Source: Ipomoea triloba (Eukaryota; Streptophyta; Magnoliopsida; Solanales; Convolvulaceae). Taken from it: DNA of 64,000 nucleotides. The position numbers were made by a program, and so were the translations under genes. The DNA is taken from NCBI RefSeq assembly GCF_003576645.1, contig NC_044916.1, forward strand, positions 36,395,596 to 36,459,595, in the 5' to 3' direction. Numbering within the stretch: the first letter of the stretch is position 1; each line of letters begins with the position of its first letter. This document shows, piece by piece, positions 16,486 through 27,781 of the stretch. A model generated the notes under the pieces. The model saw nothing but the letters and a program-made list of their open reading frames with translations, was not told the origin of the DNA and ran no database searches.

Positions 16486-18093
16486 ATGGGCCAATCAGCT
16501 TCCACGGCCGCCGGAGCTCAGAATCAAAGCCACCGAGCAAAGTGCAGATCTACGGCAGCGATTTCCCCGATGAAGGAGAGCGAGAGCTCGGATGACGTCA
16601 CCGACGGCTCTATCGACGACGGTGCTTATTACGATTACACTTCCAATATTCCGGACGAGTGTTTGGCGTGTATATTCCAGTGCCTTAGTTCCGGGGACCG
16701 GAAGCGGTGCTCCCTCGTATGCAGTCGGTGGTTACGGATCGAAGGACAGAGTCGCCACCGTCTCTCGCTCAACGCGCTAGCTGACCTTGCCGACGTTGTT
16801 CCTTCCATATTCTCGCGATTCGATGCGGTCACCAAACTCGCCTTAAAATGTGACCGCAGATCCGTGAGTATCGGTGACGATGCCTTAGTACTTATATCCC
16901 TTCGGTGTCGGAATCTGACGCGCTTGAAGCTTCGGTCATGCCGAGAGCTTACTGACGCAGGGATGGAAGCTTTTGTGAAGAATTGCAAGGGTTTGAAGAA
17001 GCTCTCCTGTGGATCCTGCACCTTCGGATCTAAAGGCATGAACGCTGTGCTAGATAACTGCCCTTCACTGGAAGAATTATCAGTGAAGCGCCTCCGTGGC
17101 ATCACGGATGCCGCTGCAGCGGAGCCAATTGGTCCCGGCGTTGTTGGCGCATCGCTAAGAGTTATTTGCCTAAAGGAGCTTTACAATGGACAGTGTTTTG
17201 GACCTTTGATTATTGGATCGAAGAATTTGAAGACGCTTAAGCTCTTCAGGTGCTCTGGTGATTGGGACAAGCTTCTGGAAATGGTCGCCGAACAGGTGAG
17301 CGGACTCGTCGAGGTTCACCTTGAAAGGCTTCAGGTTAGTGACACCGGTCTTGCTGCAATTTCCAACTGTTCACATCTCGAGATCTTGCACCTTGTAAAA
17401 ACACCTGAATGTACTAATATTGGGCTAAAGAATGTTGCTGAACACTGCAAACTTCTCCGGAAGCTTCATATTGATGGATGGAAAACAAATAGGATAAGTG
17501 ATGATGGGTTGCTTGCTGTGGCAAAGCACTGCCCCAATTTACAAGAATTGGTTTTGATTGGAGTGAATCCAACTCGAACTAGTTTAGAGAAACTGGCTAC
17601 AAATTGTGTAAATTTAGAAAGGTTAGCTTTGTGTGGGAGCGAGACTGTTGGGGACCCAGAGCTCTCCTGTATTGCTGCAAAATGCTCTGCATTGAAGAAA
17701 CTTTGTATAAAGAGTTGCCCCGTGACAGACCAGGGAATGGAAGCTCTTGCCAGTGGGTGTCCAAACTTGATCAAGGTGAAGGTTAAGAAATGCAGATTGG
17801 TAACTACTGAGGGTGCAGATTGGTTGAGGGCCAGTAGGGGTTCCATTGCTGTGAATTTAGATACTACCGAGTTGGAGAATCCTGATGGGGCTGCTAGTGA
17901 TGGTGGTGCCCCTGAAGTTGGCCAGGAGAACCGGCAGTTGGGTGGCCAAGATGTCAGTGGTAGTATTGCATCAAGCAGTACTGGAAGATCAACTTCCTTC
18001 AAAGCAAGGTTAGGGCTTATTACAGGGCGGAATTTGGTTGCTTGCACATTCAGAAGGTGGTCAAGCTTTGGTGGAAATTCCAGGAATAATTAG
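16486..18093 (+). CDS. VFB1: VFB-type F-box/LRR protein, single exon
   Basis: F-box subunit of an SCF ubiquitin ligase, closest by recall to the Arabidopsis VIER F-BOX (VFB1-4) group, which affects auxin-related growth (family knowledge). From the preferred start (MGQSAS) it is 535 residues, the family's usual size. The F-box is at about 55-95 (IPDECLACIFQCL, DRKRCSLVCSRWLRIEGQSR). Below it come leucine-rich repeats of the Cys-containing type (NLTRLKLRSCRELTDAGM, LKKLSCGSCTFGSKGMNAV, CPNLQELVLIGVNPTRTSL, LKKLCIKSCPVTDQGMEAL) to about residue 430, then a Ser/Gly-rich tail. An in-frame ATG at 16417 would add 23 Arg/Glu-rich residues from a purine repeat. I reject it because family members start MGQS. 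No intron is needed, as in other VFB genes. Confidence 0.93.
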   Translation: MGQSASTAAGAQNQSHRAKCRSTAAISPMKESESSDDVTDGSIDDGAYYDYTSNIPDECLACIFQCLSSGDRKRCSLVCSRWLRIEGQSRHRLSLNALADLADVVPSIFSRFDAVTKLALKCDRRSVSIGDDALVLISLRCRNLTRLKLRSCRELTDAGMEAFVKNCKGLKKLSCGSCTFGSKGMNAVLDNCPSLEELSVKRLRGITDAAAAEPIGPGVVGASLRVICLKELYNGQCFGPLIIGSKNLKTLKLFRCSGDWDKLLEMVAEQVSGLVEVHLERLQVSDTGLAAISNCSHLEILHLVKTPECTNIGLKNVAEHCKLLRKLHIDGWKTNRISDDGLLAVAKHCPNLQELVLIGVNPTRTSLEKLATNCVNLERLALCGSETVGDPELSCIAAKCSALKKLCIKSCPVTDQGMEALASGCPNLIKVKVKKCRLVTTEGADWLRASRGSIAVNLDTTELENPDGAASDGGAPEVGQENRQLGGQDVSGSIASSSTGRSTSFKARLGLITGRNLVACTFRRWSSFGGNSRNN

Positions 18094-19219
18094 ACAAAGA
18101 ACTGGTTGATTTGGAGTGGAGAACAACACTCCTGATCTATTCAAATTGTTTTGCGTTGTAGTGATTTTCTGTTTGTCTTTGTGTTTCTAATTTGGGTGCT
18201 CTGTTTTAATGCCTTCCATAGATTACTTCTTTTATGTGTGGAAGTCTGATTCTATAACATGTCTGAAATAGTGCTTTGTTCTTCATTGTGTGCTCCCCAA
18301 AATGCTAGACTGATAACAGTTGAATGGGAATAGGTTGTTGCTGTTCTTTAATCACTTGGGAAAAACTAATTTACAATGTGGAATTCTTCTGTCACACAGC
18401 CAGAGAAATATCATAACACTCTTCTAGCAATGATAGACAAAAGAGAAACTTCTCCTTTTCAAATCTCTATATTCTATGCTCTGATTTTCAGGTTTCTGCC
18501 AAAACATGATCTGGATTTAATGCGTAATGACCGTCTTCTTGTCCTTGTAGTAGTATATCTATATTTAATGGATGTCAATATAGTTTCTGCTGCCTGGTAA
18601 GCCAGCCTGCAATGTTTTTTATTTTTATTTCTCCAATATCTTGGGAGGGATGTAAAAATGCCATTTTGAATGGTGTTTGCTTATAGGTTCTGATACTTGA
18701 ATCCAGTACATAGGAATCTGTTTTCTTTGCCTTCTTTGTTCATTCAAAGGAAACAATTGCTTTGTTTGTTACACCATGGGAGAGAAAAAAGAGTGGAGGG
18801 TCATCCATTTTGTGCTCTCTAGACACGCATTTCAGGGTTCTTGTTCATGAACTTTGCAATTTGCATTGCCTATTTGTTGTATTCTTTTAGTTCACACTTT
18901 CAGGTCGAAACTGCACTGCTGTCCTACTGCTGGTAACTCGTTCCATTTAGGTGTGTACCAAAGAGCACGAACATAACATAACAGTTGCATAATGCAGGAA
19001 GAATGAAATTCAAGCGGTTACAACATAAGATCTCTGTTGTTGGCAGTTTTGCAAATGAGCAAAACAGAAATAAGTAGTCCCCAACGAAAGTGTTGCAACT
19101 GAGCAAAATGGTAATAGGAAGTCCCCAACAAAAGTGCACCTTAAAACGCCATGGTTCTTGGCAGCTAAACTGGGCAATGAAATCAACCCATTCTATGTCC
19201 TGGCTTGCAGTTCTAACTT
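18094..19219. other. Converging 3' ends of VFB and MPDU1 genes
   Basis: This is T-rich after the VFB stop, consistent with its 3' UTR. The frame at 18376-18600 has no recognised domain. A diverged 44-bp tandem pair (19051-19094, 19095-19138; GCAAATGAGCAAAACAG / GCAACTGAGCAAAATGG) lies in the probable 3' UTR of the MPDU1 gene. Confidence 0.5.
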
Positions 19220-22200
19220 CTAATTTGTTTTCTTTTCCTTCTTTGGAGTTGGCTTCGCATAAAGGATGATTTGACTCAAGATGGTGCCATTCAACAATAT
19301 ACCAAGCACAGAACCCATAGCAACTGTAAAAATAACCAATCTTTAACAAATATGACAAAACTACAAAGCTCAAGTTTGACAGACACAAACTTATAAATGG
19401 GGAAATTTTTAACCTTATTTCAAGACACTACTATTCTTAAGGTTTAATTGTGACATTATTATACATTTATACTAAACCTTATTTTTGAGACACCATTATA
19501 CTAAAGGTTAAACCTGGTGCATAAAGCAATAGCATCATGCAGGGTGATCAATTGAAAAGTGAGGGGGAGAGAGATACATACCACTCATTGGAGCTTTTTC
19601 TTGGATGCTGGTAAAAACTCTCACTGTTGGAGAAAGAAAAGAGAGATCTATTAGAATTGCAGGGTTTGCCTACAACAACGAATCATTTAGAATGAACTTA
19701 CCCATGGAACCGGCAAAGTTCATAAAGAACGTTAAAAAGCTTAGCTGTCATTTAGAATGAACTTACCCATGGAACCGGCAAAGTTCATAAAGAACGTTAA
19801 AAAGCTTAGCTGTCCTGTGCTCTTATTCTGCACGAGAAACCAGAACAGAATGATGAACTCTTTGAGAATGAAAGCAGTCAGCTGATAAGAAAAATGAAAA
19901 TGATAATTTTCAAGGTTCAAAGACTTCTTAAAATATCTATTTCTGTAGGAGGACACTATGCTTAGCTTATAAATCCATGTACTCTTTGAAATACGATATA
20001 AAATGTGTAACTGAATTGCAAAGGATGTCGAATCACGATAGTAACCAACGAGTCAAGGGCGGAGCCACGATATAAACAATGGGATCAGTTGGATGGAAAC
20101 TGTTATATAATGGGGATTTGGGGGGTCAATCAGAACACTAGTTATGCTTTATCAGCCAACCCTTGGTGCACTGATACAAAATGAACCAATAAATAAACAA
20201 ATAATATTATGAAAACATTCTTGAATACAACAACTTGTCACCTAAAATCTGACTTTTGAATTCAAAACCCTTGATAATGTAGTGTAGATCTGGCACCGAA
20301 TTTTGGGGAAGGTTTCTGCAGAAATTTTGGGGGTAAAATAGGTCGGAAGGTATTACACTATTACCCTAGGTGGATTGAAGATTGGTTAAGTGTGGATGAT
20401 GAGTCTGAACCGAAATATGGACAAGAACCAGAAATCTGAATCTCTATTACAGTAAATGGAAAGTGGTGGCGAACAAATAGTTAGCAGCTGCAGATTATTG
20501 TGTAAAATAAAAGGAAGCCTTCAAGTACTAAGATTTTTTCTAGGAAGTCAAAAATATAATTAAGGAAATGCATCCTCGTGTAAAAAGTCCACAAAGGTTC
20601 ATAGCATAAAAAATTATTATAGTTTGTGTTCTCTAATCTCTAGCAATTAATATCATTTCAATCTACAGAAGATTATTAATTATTAGAGAGAAATGCACAT
20701 CCAATATCATAGCGAGGAAAAAAAAAGGAAAAACTTGCATGCCTACCTTAAAGTTCTGCCATATCTGAGGAATTCTAGCAAAAAGGAATATAGCATACTG
20801 GGAAGCCTGAAAAGAACACAGACAGGAATTCAAACATTGAAGTCACTTTGAGTTCATTAATGAGAAAAGCTTGATTCTGTCGGAATGAGGATCCTAAAAT
20901 GAAAAAAGAAATACAAAAAACAGAAGGCATAGGAATATCCATAAACATGGTATTAAAAGTCATTACTTACAAATAGAGCCTCAAAAAGGATGGGATCAAT
21001 TTTTCCTGCTAAAATAGTTGGCGCTATACCACAGTATCTATTATTAGATCAGTAAGGAAATGCAAATGTTCGTCCCACTAAAAATAAAATTTTAAATATG
21101 CAATACCAGAGTAATGGCTGCAAACCTTGTGTACACTCTCAAATTCATTATAATACACAATTATCCAATAGAGTAGCAAACAGGATACAGCAGTGCGATC
21201 ATCCATCTCTTTGTGCTCAACGGTTGAGAAAAATAATAGATGATTGCAACTAAGATTAACGCTGCAACAAGAAAAAAATGGTATTAGTGAAACTATGTTC
21301 CAACAGAGAACTATGATAGTAAAAACAATTAATTGCAACTTTTGGACTTCATTGCCTCGAGCCCACAAAGGAGTGGCTATCAACACAACACAACACAAGG
21401 GTGGGGCAAAAAATTCAAACTTTATGAAGAAAACATAAACTGCCTCACATGGAAAACAGTGCTTGCTTTGATAAAATGTCATAGTAAATAACTAAATACA
21501 TGTGGTGACCAATAAATAAAACAATCAGACAAGTTCAAAACAGAAGGAGGTCGTTAACAAGAGATAAAAATACTATGTACCTTGGATTAGAAGAAATACA
21601 TACTCGCCAAAAGCTGAAAAGGGAAGTCCTTTGTGAAGACAATATCCCAAGGCAATTGTGTAACCAAGTAATTCAAGCTCAAAGGCTACCACACTAAGCC
21701 CTCGGATGCTTTTGTGGCTCAGAATCTTTAATATCTGCAAATGGAGATCAGAAGCAGAGTGATACATGCCTACATAAAATGCTCTGTAGAAGTCCCTATT
21801 ATGCTAAGAATAGAAACATAAGATCTGGACTGTAAGTCTGTAAGGAAGTAAATAGAGCTCTGTACAGAAATGATGTTTTTTAATGAAACACAAGGTCTAA
21901 TACAATTGCAACGAACATCAACCACAAATCTCCACATGCCAAAATATGTCATGAATACCCATAGCCTCATGGGGTTAGAAAGAAACTTCAATAAGTAGTA
22001 GACAGAAGTTCATGTTACCATCCACAAGCATGGAAGACTTTAAGTCTTGAAGCGTACCAATCACTTATTAGTAAGGCCATTCCATAACATATTAGGCAGT
22101 AGTTTTGTGATTAGAACTTCTTAAATTCCCGGTTTCCATCTTTATCAATGAAAAACTGGCACACCAAAAAATTTTTTACCACCATTTTTCACTATATCAT

Positions 22201-22703
22201 GCATATACTAAGAACCTAAAATATCTATGCCCAACCCAAATCTCCAGTAATAAGCTACCACAGGACTTCCTGGTTCCCTGAAAGGGTAAACTGGGTTCCT
22301 GGGTTCCTGAAAGTTCATATTTTTACTCAAACCAACTAGAAATTCAATCAATTAAAGCTCAATCACAGCAACTAACATAACCGGCTATCAAGGTCATACT
22401 GCATTGCTTTTAGCCAGACACCCATACATGGATCAAGAACTGACATCATTCAAATGTTCAACCTAATCTCTTTTGTAAATCTAGGATCATTCAAATTAAT
22501 GCATAACAACAGAGCGATTGAATCTTTGCAGTGGCTATAAAGAAAAATACCTGAGGAAGCTTGACAGTGGTGGAGGCAGCGACGATAGCGTAGCCCAGTA
22601 GCTTTGATATTAATGGAAGCAAACAGTCCTTCTCGGGGAATTCGCCTTTGCTAACTGATCCAAACACACAGCTAAAGTCCATCCCAAGAAACTTCAACTC
22701 CAT
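19220..22703 (-). CDS. MPDU1: MPDU1 homologue (mannose-P-dolichol utilization protein, PQ-loop), eight exons
   Basis: Small ER membrane protein of the PQ-loop family, needed for use of dolichol-phosphate mannose/glucose in N-glycan assembly (known for Lec35/MPDU1). Exons on minus: 22703-22551, 21734-21581, 21261-21189, 21037-20971, 20806-20747, 19827-19767, 19623-19582 and 19323-19220. All borders are GT-AG and phases match, giving 237 residues, the family's length. Landmarks: [18 protein letters not shown], the first PQ motif [48 protein letters not shown], the second PQ motif [36 protein letters not shown], and a Lys-rich C-terminus (KKEKKTN) of a kind seen in ER proteins. Exon 6 and its donor are partly duplicated (separate entry). 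Only three of the eight exons exceed 120 nt. Confidence 0.93.
19683..19812. repeat. 65-bp tandem duplication of exon 6 end and splice donor in MPDU1
   Basis: Bases 19683-19747 and 19748-19812 are identical. In gene orientation, the first-read copy holds the last 46 nt of exon 6 and the donor TCCATGG|GTAAG. The second copy repeats both inside intron 6. Using the first donor restores the conserved protein. Using the second adds 65 nt and meets an in-frame TAA soon after GKFILNDS. Confidence 0.95.
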
Positions 22704-25700
22704 TGCGGTTCACCTGAAGACACACCAATCTTCAGTCTCCGAAATTCACAGAAAGATTGAACCTTTCGAATCTGCAATGCAACAATAATGAAGGGGAAGA
22801 ACGCTTCAGAGCGCGGCAAATTATACTTCTCCTTGAGAAATATCTATTGCAGCGAAAGTCTTCTTCAATGCTGTAACTGTTGTACGTTTGTACTCCCGTA
22901 TATTTCGAAAAAAATACTGCGTATAAAATACGGAGTTGAATGTCTGCATTTGGGCCCATAAATAGTCACATTTGTTAGTGATTCATTGGTCTATATTATA
23001 TTTTGCCTTAAGCCCAATGGATCACTTTAGCAGGCCCAAATTTCACTGGACTCTCAGACTTCAAATCGCGATTCACAAAGTCACAACCGTCGTCAACTAC
23101 CGTTAACAATCGAGAAGAACACCAGTTTCAACTGATCTTTCCTTGGCGCAAAAATCCCAAACATATAAAAAAAATTTGAAAATTAAAAGGCAAGTATGAA
23201 CGTCGTCGTCGGCCGAATGCGGCGTCCGCCGTGCCGCAGGGGACCTAGTTGACGATGCAAGAGCTGACTCGCGGCTCCGACGAGTTCCGATCCTTCTTTC
23301 GCCGTCTCCCTGAGTTTGAATTCTGGTTCGTATTCCCAATCGTAGACTCTTTCTAATTGAAGATCCATAGATGTAGTTATGTTTACGTATAAATACTCGT
23401 AACATTAGGGGAATCAAATAAATATTTGCAATTCTAGTAGTGCCTGTATATGTATACTGCGATCTCGATTGTGGAGTTGGATAATTGAGACTCTACATGA
23501 TGGATTTAAACTTTAGGTGAGAAATGATAGAAGCTCAATTGGCATTGTCAGGGATAGGATTTAGGAACATTACTGGTGGCTGGATAAATTGATGTAAAGA
23601 AGTCATGGATTTTGGTGCAGTGAGAGCAACTTCAATTGATGTGCAAGTGCAGGCAGAAGATGAGATTATTGGTGTATTAAGTCAATCAATGGTGAGAATG
23701 TGAATTTCTTTTAGGGAGGAGATCTTGTTAGAAAGTTGTGTTAGGAGAGTGATGATTTACTAGGAAGAGCTCAAGTAAATATGTGTGGAATTCATTTACT
23801 TATCAAAAGAAGGATCTGTAATTCATCGTTGAAATTTCATATTGAGAATATCAGCCTTTCCCTCGACTATCTGTGCATTTTTTTTCCTTGTTGATGGAAG
23901 ATATATCTTCTCAGTGTCTTGATAATTATGGCTCAGCTCCTCCAACCGTGCAGAGATATCAATCTTTTTATGTGGTTCTGTATGCAGCTTATCTCCCTAC
24001 GGGGATTTAGTTTTCCTTTTTGTGAATTGCCATGAAGGAATATGAATTATTTGAAGAGCACAAAAAGACGTCCATTATTGTGACACTATCTTGAAAGATA
24101 AGGGAAGGTATCAAGGTAGGGTTAAGTATCACTGGGGGATTTGGAAGATCTATACAGATAATTGTCCTTTTAGGTGTTGAATGCCCTTTTGCCTTCAGCT
24201 TATAGCTGTTTGGTGCCCTACCATGCCTGGTACACTCACTGGCTTAAACTCTGCACACACGCACACACGCACACACTTAGCTTCTTCAACTTGTGTTAAC
24301 TAAGCTAGTTTGGGTCGCATCACCTTGTGATTTGTATTCCGGTTTTTGGATTAATGCCTGATGCACTGCACCTTGAAGTCGTATGATCTTAGTCTTTTGC
24401 AATGATACTTTATATGAATGGTTTGGTTTAACAGGTGAGTGAATGGGGTCACTTTCAACCACAGCCATTATGGATGCAGTGCTCTCGCTTGTAAAAAGAT
24501 TGGTGGAGGACCACCATTGTCCATTTATTGATCTGGTGTGAGTGGCCAGACTCTCCCAACCTCACAAGTACGTACCAGCATTGGAATCTTGACCTCTTTT
24601 TCTCAGTTCAACCAATTTGTCTAAGCAAGAAGACCATGTTACATCAGTAGATGAACTGCTAAACACACTCTTTAGACAAATTGTGGGTATCTGTCTATAA
24701 CTCTATATGAATTATGAACACATTTCATATATCAGCATATTAATTGAGATGTCTTGCAGCTTCTATAAATCTGTAGTGGTAACTGTTTTAAATTGCAGCT
24801 TTATGTGTTTGATGGCTACAGAAGCTTATGAAAATGTTGACCCTGTTGGGAGGGGAATGTGTGTTGATGTAGTGATGGGCATTAAGGGGTTGTAAGGTAG
24901 GAAATGTTTGGGGCTAACAAGTAGGGACTATAGACAATGTTTCAAATCAATATAAGGCTATTTTGGTGCATTTTGCCAAGTGATAAAACCTATTAGTCTT
25001 GGAGGACCACTTCAACCACAGACAAGCCGTTGTCTTGATGCCCCATCTTCTGTAGGCATCTTCCATTCTGAGCTCTTTTAATAACAAATCTCAAATAGTT
25101 TGAGGTTGCATTGGTACCAGGATATATGTATCTTGTTAGTTACCCATTTTTGGGTTGGCAAGATTGCCTTTAATACCCCTCGAAAGGGGTGGTTGAGTGA
25201 GTAGAGTAGGACTCTCGTATCTAAAAGTCACGAGTTCGATCCTGGCCAACACCTTATTCATTGAGTCACTTGTGTAGTTTGGACAGGAGTTAGGTTTTGC
25301 TACACCATGTCTAATTTGTAAGAATTTTGAGACTGAAACATTTAATCATAAACTTGAAAATTACTAAACCGATTTTAATAATATTATATTGTATAATCTT
25401 TTGCAAAGTGATTATGTATAAATTATTATCAATTTTGTGTAGGACTTAAACTTATAAATTTTGTCAACTTCTTAATTTTCAATTTGTACCATAACTTATA
25501 CTTTGTAAGCTATATCATACTAGCTAACAAAATACTCCACATACATAAGCTAACTTCTTGTACCTTCATCTAAAGACGACATGACACGGTACACTAACAT
25601 TAGAAAAGTTAGCACACACATAGTATAAAAAATGTTAAATTTTTATTTACTTTCTTAGAGTTTGTATTAACGGGAGGACCACTATCTTTAACATGGTACC

Positions 25701-26110
25701 AAATCTTCCAACCAAGTAGTTGCATTAGTACCCGCTTATCTAATAATCACTGTTAAATATCATGTGATCGGGATTTGTATAGTTGGAAAATTTAACTGTG
25801 GAAAGGTCGGCCCATCATTTTTTTCTTCACGCTCTATGCTTGGTTTAATAATAATAATAATAATACAAGCACAGAGGGTGATTAGTGGGAATGGAGTAAA
25901 AGTGGTGGCGGTCCTGCAATTCTCACTGGAGTGTGCATTTCACTCACGTTCCCCACGCGTGCCATTGCCATTGCAGTGTGAGTTCTTCTACCCTTTTGAT
26001 TTTAATTGTGATTGGAAGAGAGCCATATTTAACATTGACATCAAGCTAAAGACTTTTAGCCTAGCTATGTGCTCTACATAGTCTCTCTCTAAAGACTGCA
26101 TCTTTTGGAT
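22704..26110. other. Intergenic region with possible unassigned transcript
   Basis: It contains the MPDU1 5' flank and the upstream region of the RSS3-like gene. A GC-richer patch at 23190-23310 on plus encodes a short frame (MQELTRGSDEFRSFFRRL, from 23254), and another short frame lies at 24434-24540 (MDAVLSLVKRLVEDHHCPF). Splice-like signals (TTTTGGTGCAG at about 23620, AACAG at about 24434) occur, but I could not join these into a recognised protein. A SINE-like sequence is at about 25181. A (TAA)n run is near 25849. Confidence 0.35.
25181..25335 (+). mobile_element. Candidate tRNA-derived SINE
   Basis: Pol III-like boxes occur in order: TGGTTGAGTGAGTAGAGT (A-box-like) and, about 45 bp on, GAGTTCGATCCTGG (B-box consensus GGTTCGANTCC with one change). 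A tRNA-unrelated part follows. No clear target-site duplication was found, so boundaries are approximate. Confidence 0.4.
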
Positions 26111-27781
26111 ATGGAAGGTGGACTTCCCATGCTCAACTGTCTCTTGCAGCACACTCTCAGAAGCCTTTGTACATGCTCAGATTCTTCTTCCCCTTCCCCG
26201 AAATGGGTTTACGCTGTTTTCTGGAGAATCCTCCCCAGAATTTACCCTCCTCCAAAGTAAGCAGTTCTGCTGCAGAGCAGGAAAGGTCAAAAGAAAATGA
26301 TGGTTTCTTAACATGGTGGCATTTCTTTGGTTATTTTGCAGGTGGGATCATGGAGGAAGCCTGCTTGATCGCGCGAAAGGGAATAAAAGGAATTGGTAAT
26401 TACACTTGCAGGAGTAATGAGCATCTTGAGTTGTTGAGTTCTTTCCTGGTAATACTGATGATGATGATGGGAATTGGCATTTTGGTTTTTACTTCAGGAT
26501 TCTTGTCTGGGAAGATGGTTTCTGTGATTTCTGTGAATGTGAACGGGCCGGGAGTGGATATGTGAAGGGAAGGTTTGGTGCTGATATCTTTTTCAAAATG
26601 TCTCATGAAGTCTACAATTTTGGTGAAGGGTGAGGCTCCATTTCCAGCTTCCTTTCTTGACTTTAGTTTGGCAGGGGGAAATGTTGATGATGATGATGTG
26701 AATTTTTCTTCTTTTTTTTTTTTCCAGATTGGTAGGTAAAGTTGCAGCTGATAACAGTCACAAATGGGTGTTCAGAGACAGCCAAACTGAGACTGATCCT
26801 TCCTTCATCTCTTCCTGGAATGTATCACTTGATCCTGTAAGCAATTAAAATCCCAGTTTTCGTCGAAACAAACCATGCAATTCAAGAATCAGTTCCTCAC
26901 CATTCTTATTTCCCCCAAATTCATCTTTTTGTTTCATTGTTTAACATCTCAGCAGCCAAGAGCATGGGAGGTTCAGTTCAACTCAGGCATTCAGGCCAGT
27001 GGAGATTTCAGTATTAATTAATAATTTCTTTTTCATTCTAAAGATTACCAATTTAGAAAGTTTGTTTTACTTATGTTTGACAGACAATTGCAATCATATC
27101 TGTGAGGGAAGGCATCATTCAACTTGGCTCATTTTCTAAGGTCTCTCTCTTCATCTTCTGCAATCAACTTTTCTTCTTTTCTGTGACACCATTTTTGACA
27201 GCTTCTCTGTTTCACAGGTTGCAGAAGACCTTAATCTGGTAATAAACATTCAGAGGAAATTCAGTTATCTGCAGAGCATTCCAGGCATCTATGCAATACA
27301 GAGGCCATACTTGCCCCTCCAACATCCATACACATACAAGCCAAACACCCCCTCTACAGCAGCCATAGAAGCCTGCAAATCTGGCTATGAAACAGAAGAC
27401 AAAAGAACAGCCCTGCTTAATACCCCTTCAAAAAGAACAAATCTTGAAGAACTAAACGAGTCTCCGGTTAAGTCAATGAACTTAGGCTATAACAGCCCAC
27501 AAAATAATGCTCTTCCTTTCTGGTCCATTCCCCCCCTTTTCCCCTCCATGCCTTGCAGCCTTGGAGCCCTTTTATCAAAGCCATCATCCTACACTGCCCT
27601 CCACGTCCTCGACACGAATTTTACACCTCCAACCCGACCCAATGGGTGCACGGAATCATCCTCAAGAGACAACCGATTCCCTGACATGAAGATGGAGGCT
27701 AAAGACGAACACGACTCGTTACTTCTGAATCGGAGTTTGGAGGGTGGAAGGCAAGAACACCACCCACCAAATCCTCAATAA
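26111..27781 (+). CDS. bHLH-MYC_N domain protein lacking bHLH (RSS3/LHW-like), seven exons
   Basis: Related to rice RSS3 and to Arabidopsis proteins misnamed 'WNK-related', which carry the GAF-like N-terminal domain of MYC-type bHLH factors and act as nuclear cofactors (family knowledge). Exons: 26111-26256, 26342-26395, 26498-26629, 26728-26836, 26953-26994, 27084-27140 and 27218-27781; 367 residues. Landmarks: LQHTLRSLCTCSDSS, KWVYAVFWRILPR, ILVWEDGFCDFCE, FKMSHEVYNFGEGLVGKVAA, HKWVF, ISSWN, RAWEVQFNSGIQTIAIISVR, GIIQLGSFSKV and EDLNLVINIQRKFSYLQSIP. The C-terminal half is Pro/Ser-rich and probably disordered. No bHLH is present. Intron 5 appears to start with GC (CAG|GCCAGT), and the acceptor before exon 5 is a CAGCAG tandem. 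Confidence 0.85.

Noticed and set aside
16635..18047. Long minus-strand frames under the F-box gene
   Set aside because: Shadow frames of a GC-richer plus-strand LRR gene.
20040..20300. Possible MITE in MPDU1 intron 5 (GGGCGGAGCCACGATAT start)
   Set aside because: The start resembles known MITE ends, but I found no matching inverted end or duplication.
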